From NCBI GenBank assembly GCA_903837525.1, contig CAILUU010000052.1, positions 1 to 64,000 of the forward strand: a DNA stretch of 64,000 nt, read 5' to 3'. Every line of letters begins with the position of its first letter. The first letter of the stretch is position 1. This document shows positions 63,869 to 64,000 of the stretch, piece after piece. Source of the DNA: an uncultured Bacteroidota bacterium (lineage in GTDB: Bacteria > Bacteroidota > Bacteroidia > Chitinophagales > Chitinophagaceae). The notes under the pieces were generated by a model, which was not told where the DNA came from, did no database searches, and worked only from the letters and a program-made list of their open reading frames with translations. Both the position numbers and the translations under genes were made by a program.

Positions 63869-64000
63869 TGTTAACATTTATTAAGCGAAGTAAAACATTA
63901 CTAGGTAATTTTATGGGTATTTTATTTTAGTATCTACAATTTAATTAACACTTTGTTAATAAGTAAAACATTGTAGTATGGTTGGTTATATCTTACATTT

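Overview
The window is AT-rich chromosomal DNA from a member of the Bacteroidota, most likely a Chitinophagaceae-like bacterium. The evidence is a SecD-SecF fusion, SusC/CarboxypepD-type TonB receptors, an LptD/LptE/OstA lipopolysaccharide-transport set, families largely confined to the phylum (DUF2279, DUF2452, DUF6580, DHCW-type cupin), scarce Shine-Dalgarno sequences, and promoters of the TTG-N19/20-TAnnTTTG type recognised by the Bacteroidetes primary sigma factor. No IS element, CRISPR array, rRNA operon or intact phage is visible.

Layout. 1-4.5 kb: a visibly more AT-rich accessory block with the 3' end of an unknown gene, then six small plus-strand genes that all carry an export signal or membrane anchor and all resemble peptidases or peptidoglycan enzymes: an M15-like DUF5715 protein, an archaemetzincin lipoprotein, a YkuD_2-type L,D-transpeptidase lipoprotein, an HExxH membrane protein, a YiiX-type NlpC/P60 protein and a second M15-like peptidase. 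The block ends in gene debris against the 3' end of tRNA-His, a classic integration site. This cluster is the best candidate for an undescribed system here. 5-9.5 kb: DUF445, a TonB receptor, an HMA protein and pyrE. 9.5-17.6 kb: an envelope locus with a Nudix hydrolase, LptD, an amidase, an MCE protein and OstA. 17.7-29.5 kb: an aminotransferase, a class A-like serine hydrolase, SecDF, RNase P RNA, GNAT, an exonuclease/GIY-YIG fusion, cupin, LysE, ATP-grasp and a CCG-type Fe-S protein. 29.6-39.5 kb: a TonB receptor, then the order miaB, unknown, sigma-54 activator, lptE, TPR-like, secG, mltG, yihY. 39.5-54.6 kb: thioredoxin-fold proteins, lpdA, DUF2452, the queuosine precursor transporter, pcm, a phosphosugar mutase, rpe, a TPR lipoprotein, a TolB-like propeller, a phosphoesterase, hmgA, xerD, YkgJ and YraN. 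54.7-64 kb: DUF6580, katG, a broken porin gene, a membrane Fe-S oxidoreductase, a phosphoribosyltransferase, a small gene broken only by TAA codons, a TonB receptor and an RluE-like pseudouridine synthase.

How it fits together. Much of the window serves the envelope: LPS export (LptD, LptE, OstA), phospholipid transport (MCE), protein export (SecDF, SecG), wall turnover (amidase, MltG and the accessory cluster) and TonB-dependent uptake. Two gene remnants (57.8-58.1 kb and 60.3-60.6 kb) were reconstructed by reading across stops and frameshifts and would be missed by plain ORF calling. Families were recognised from sequence motifs only; no database search was possible.
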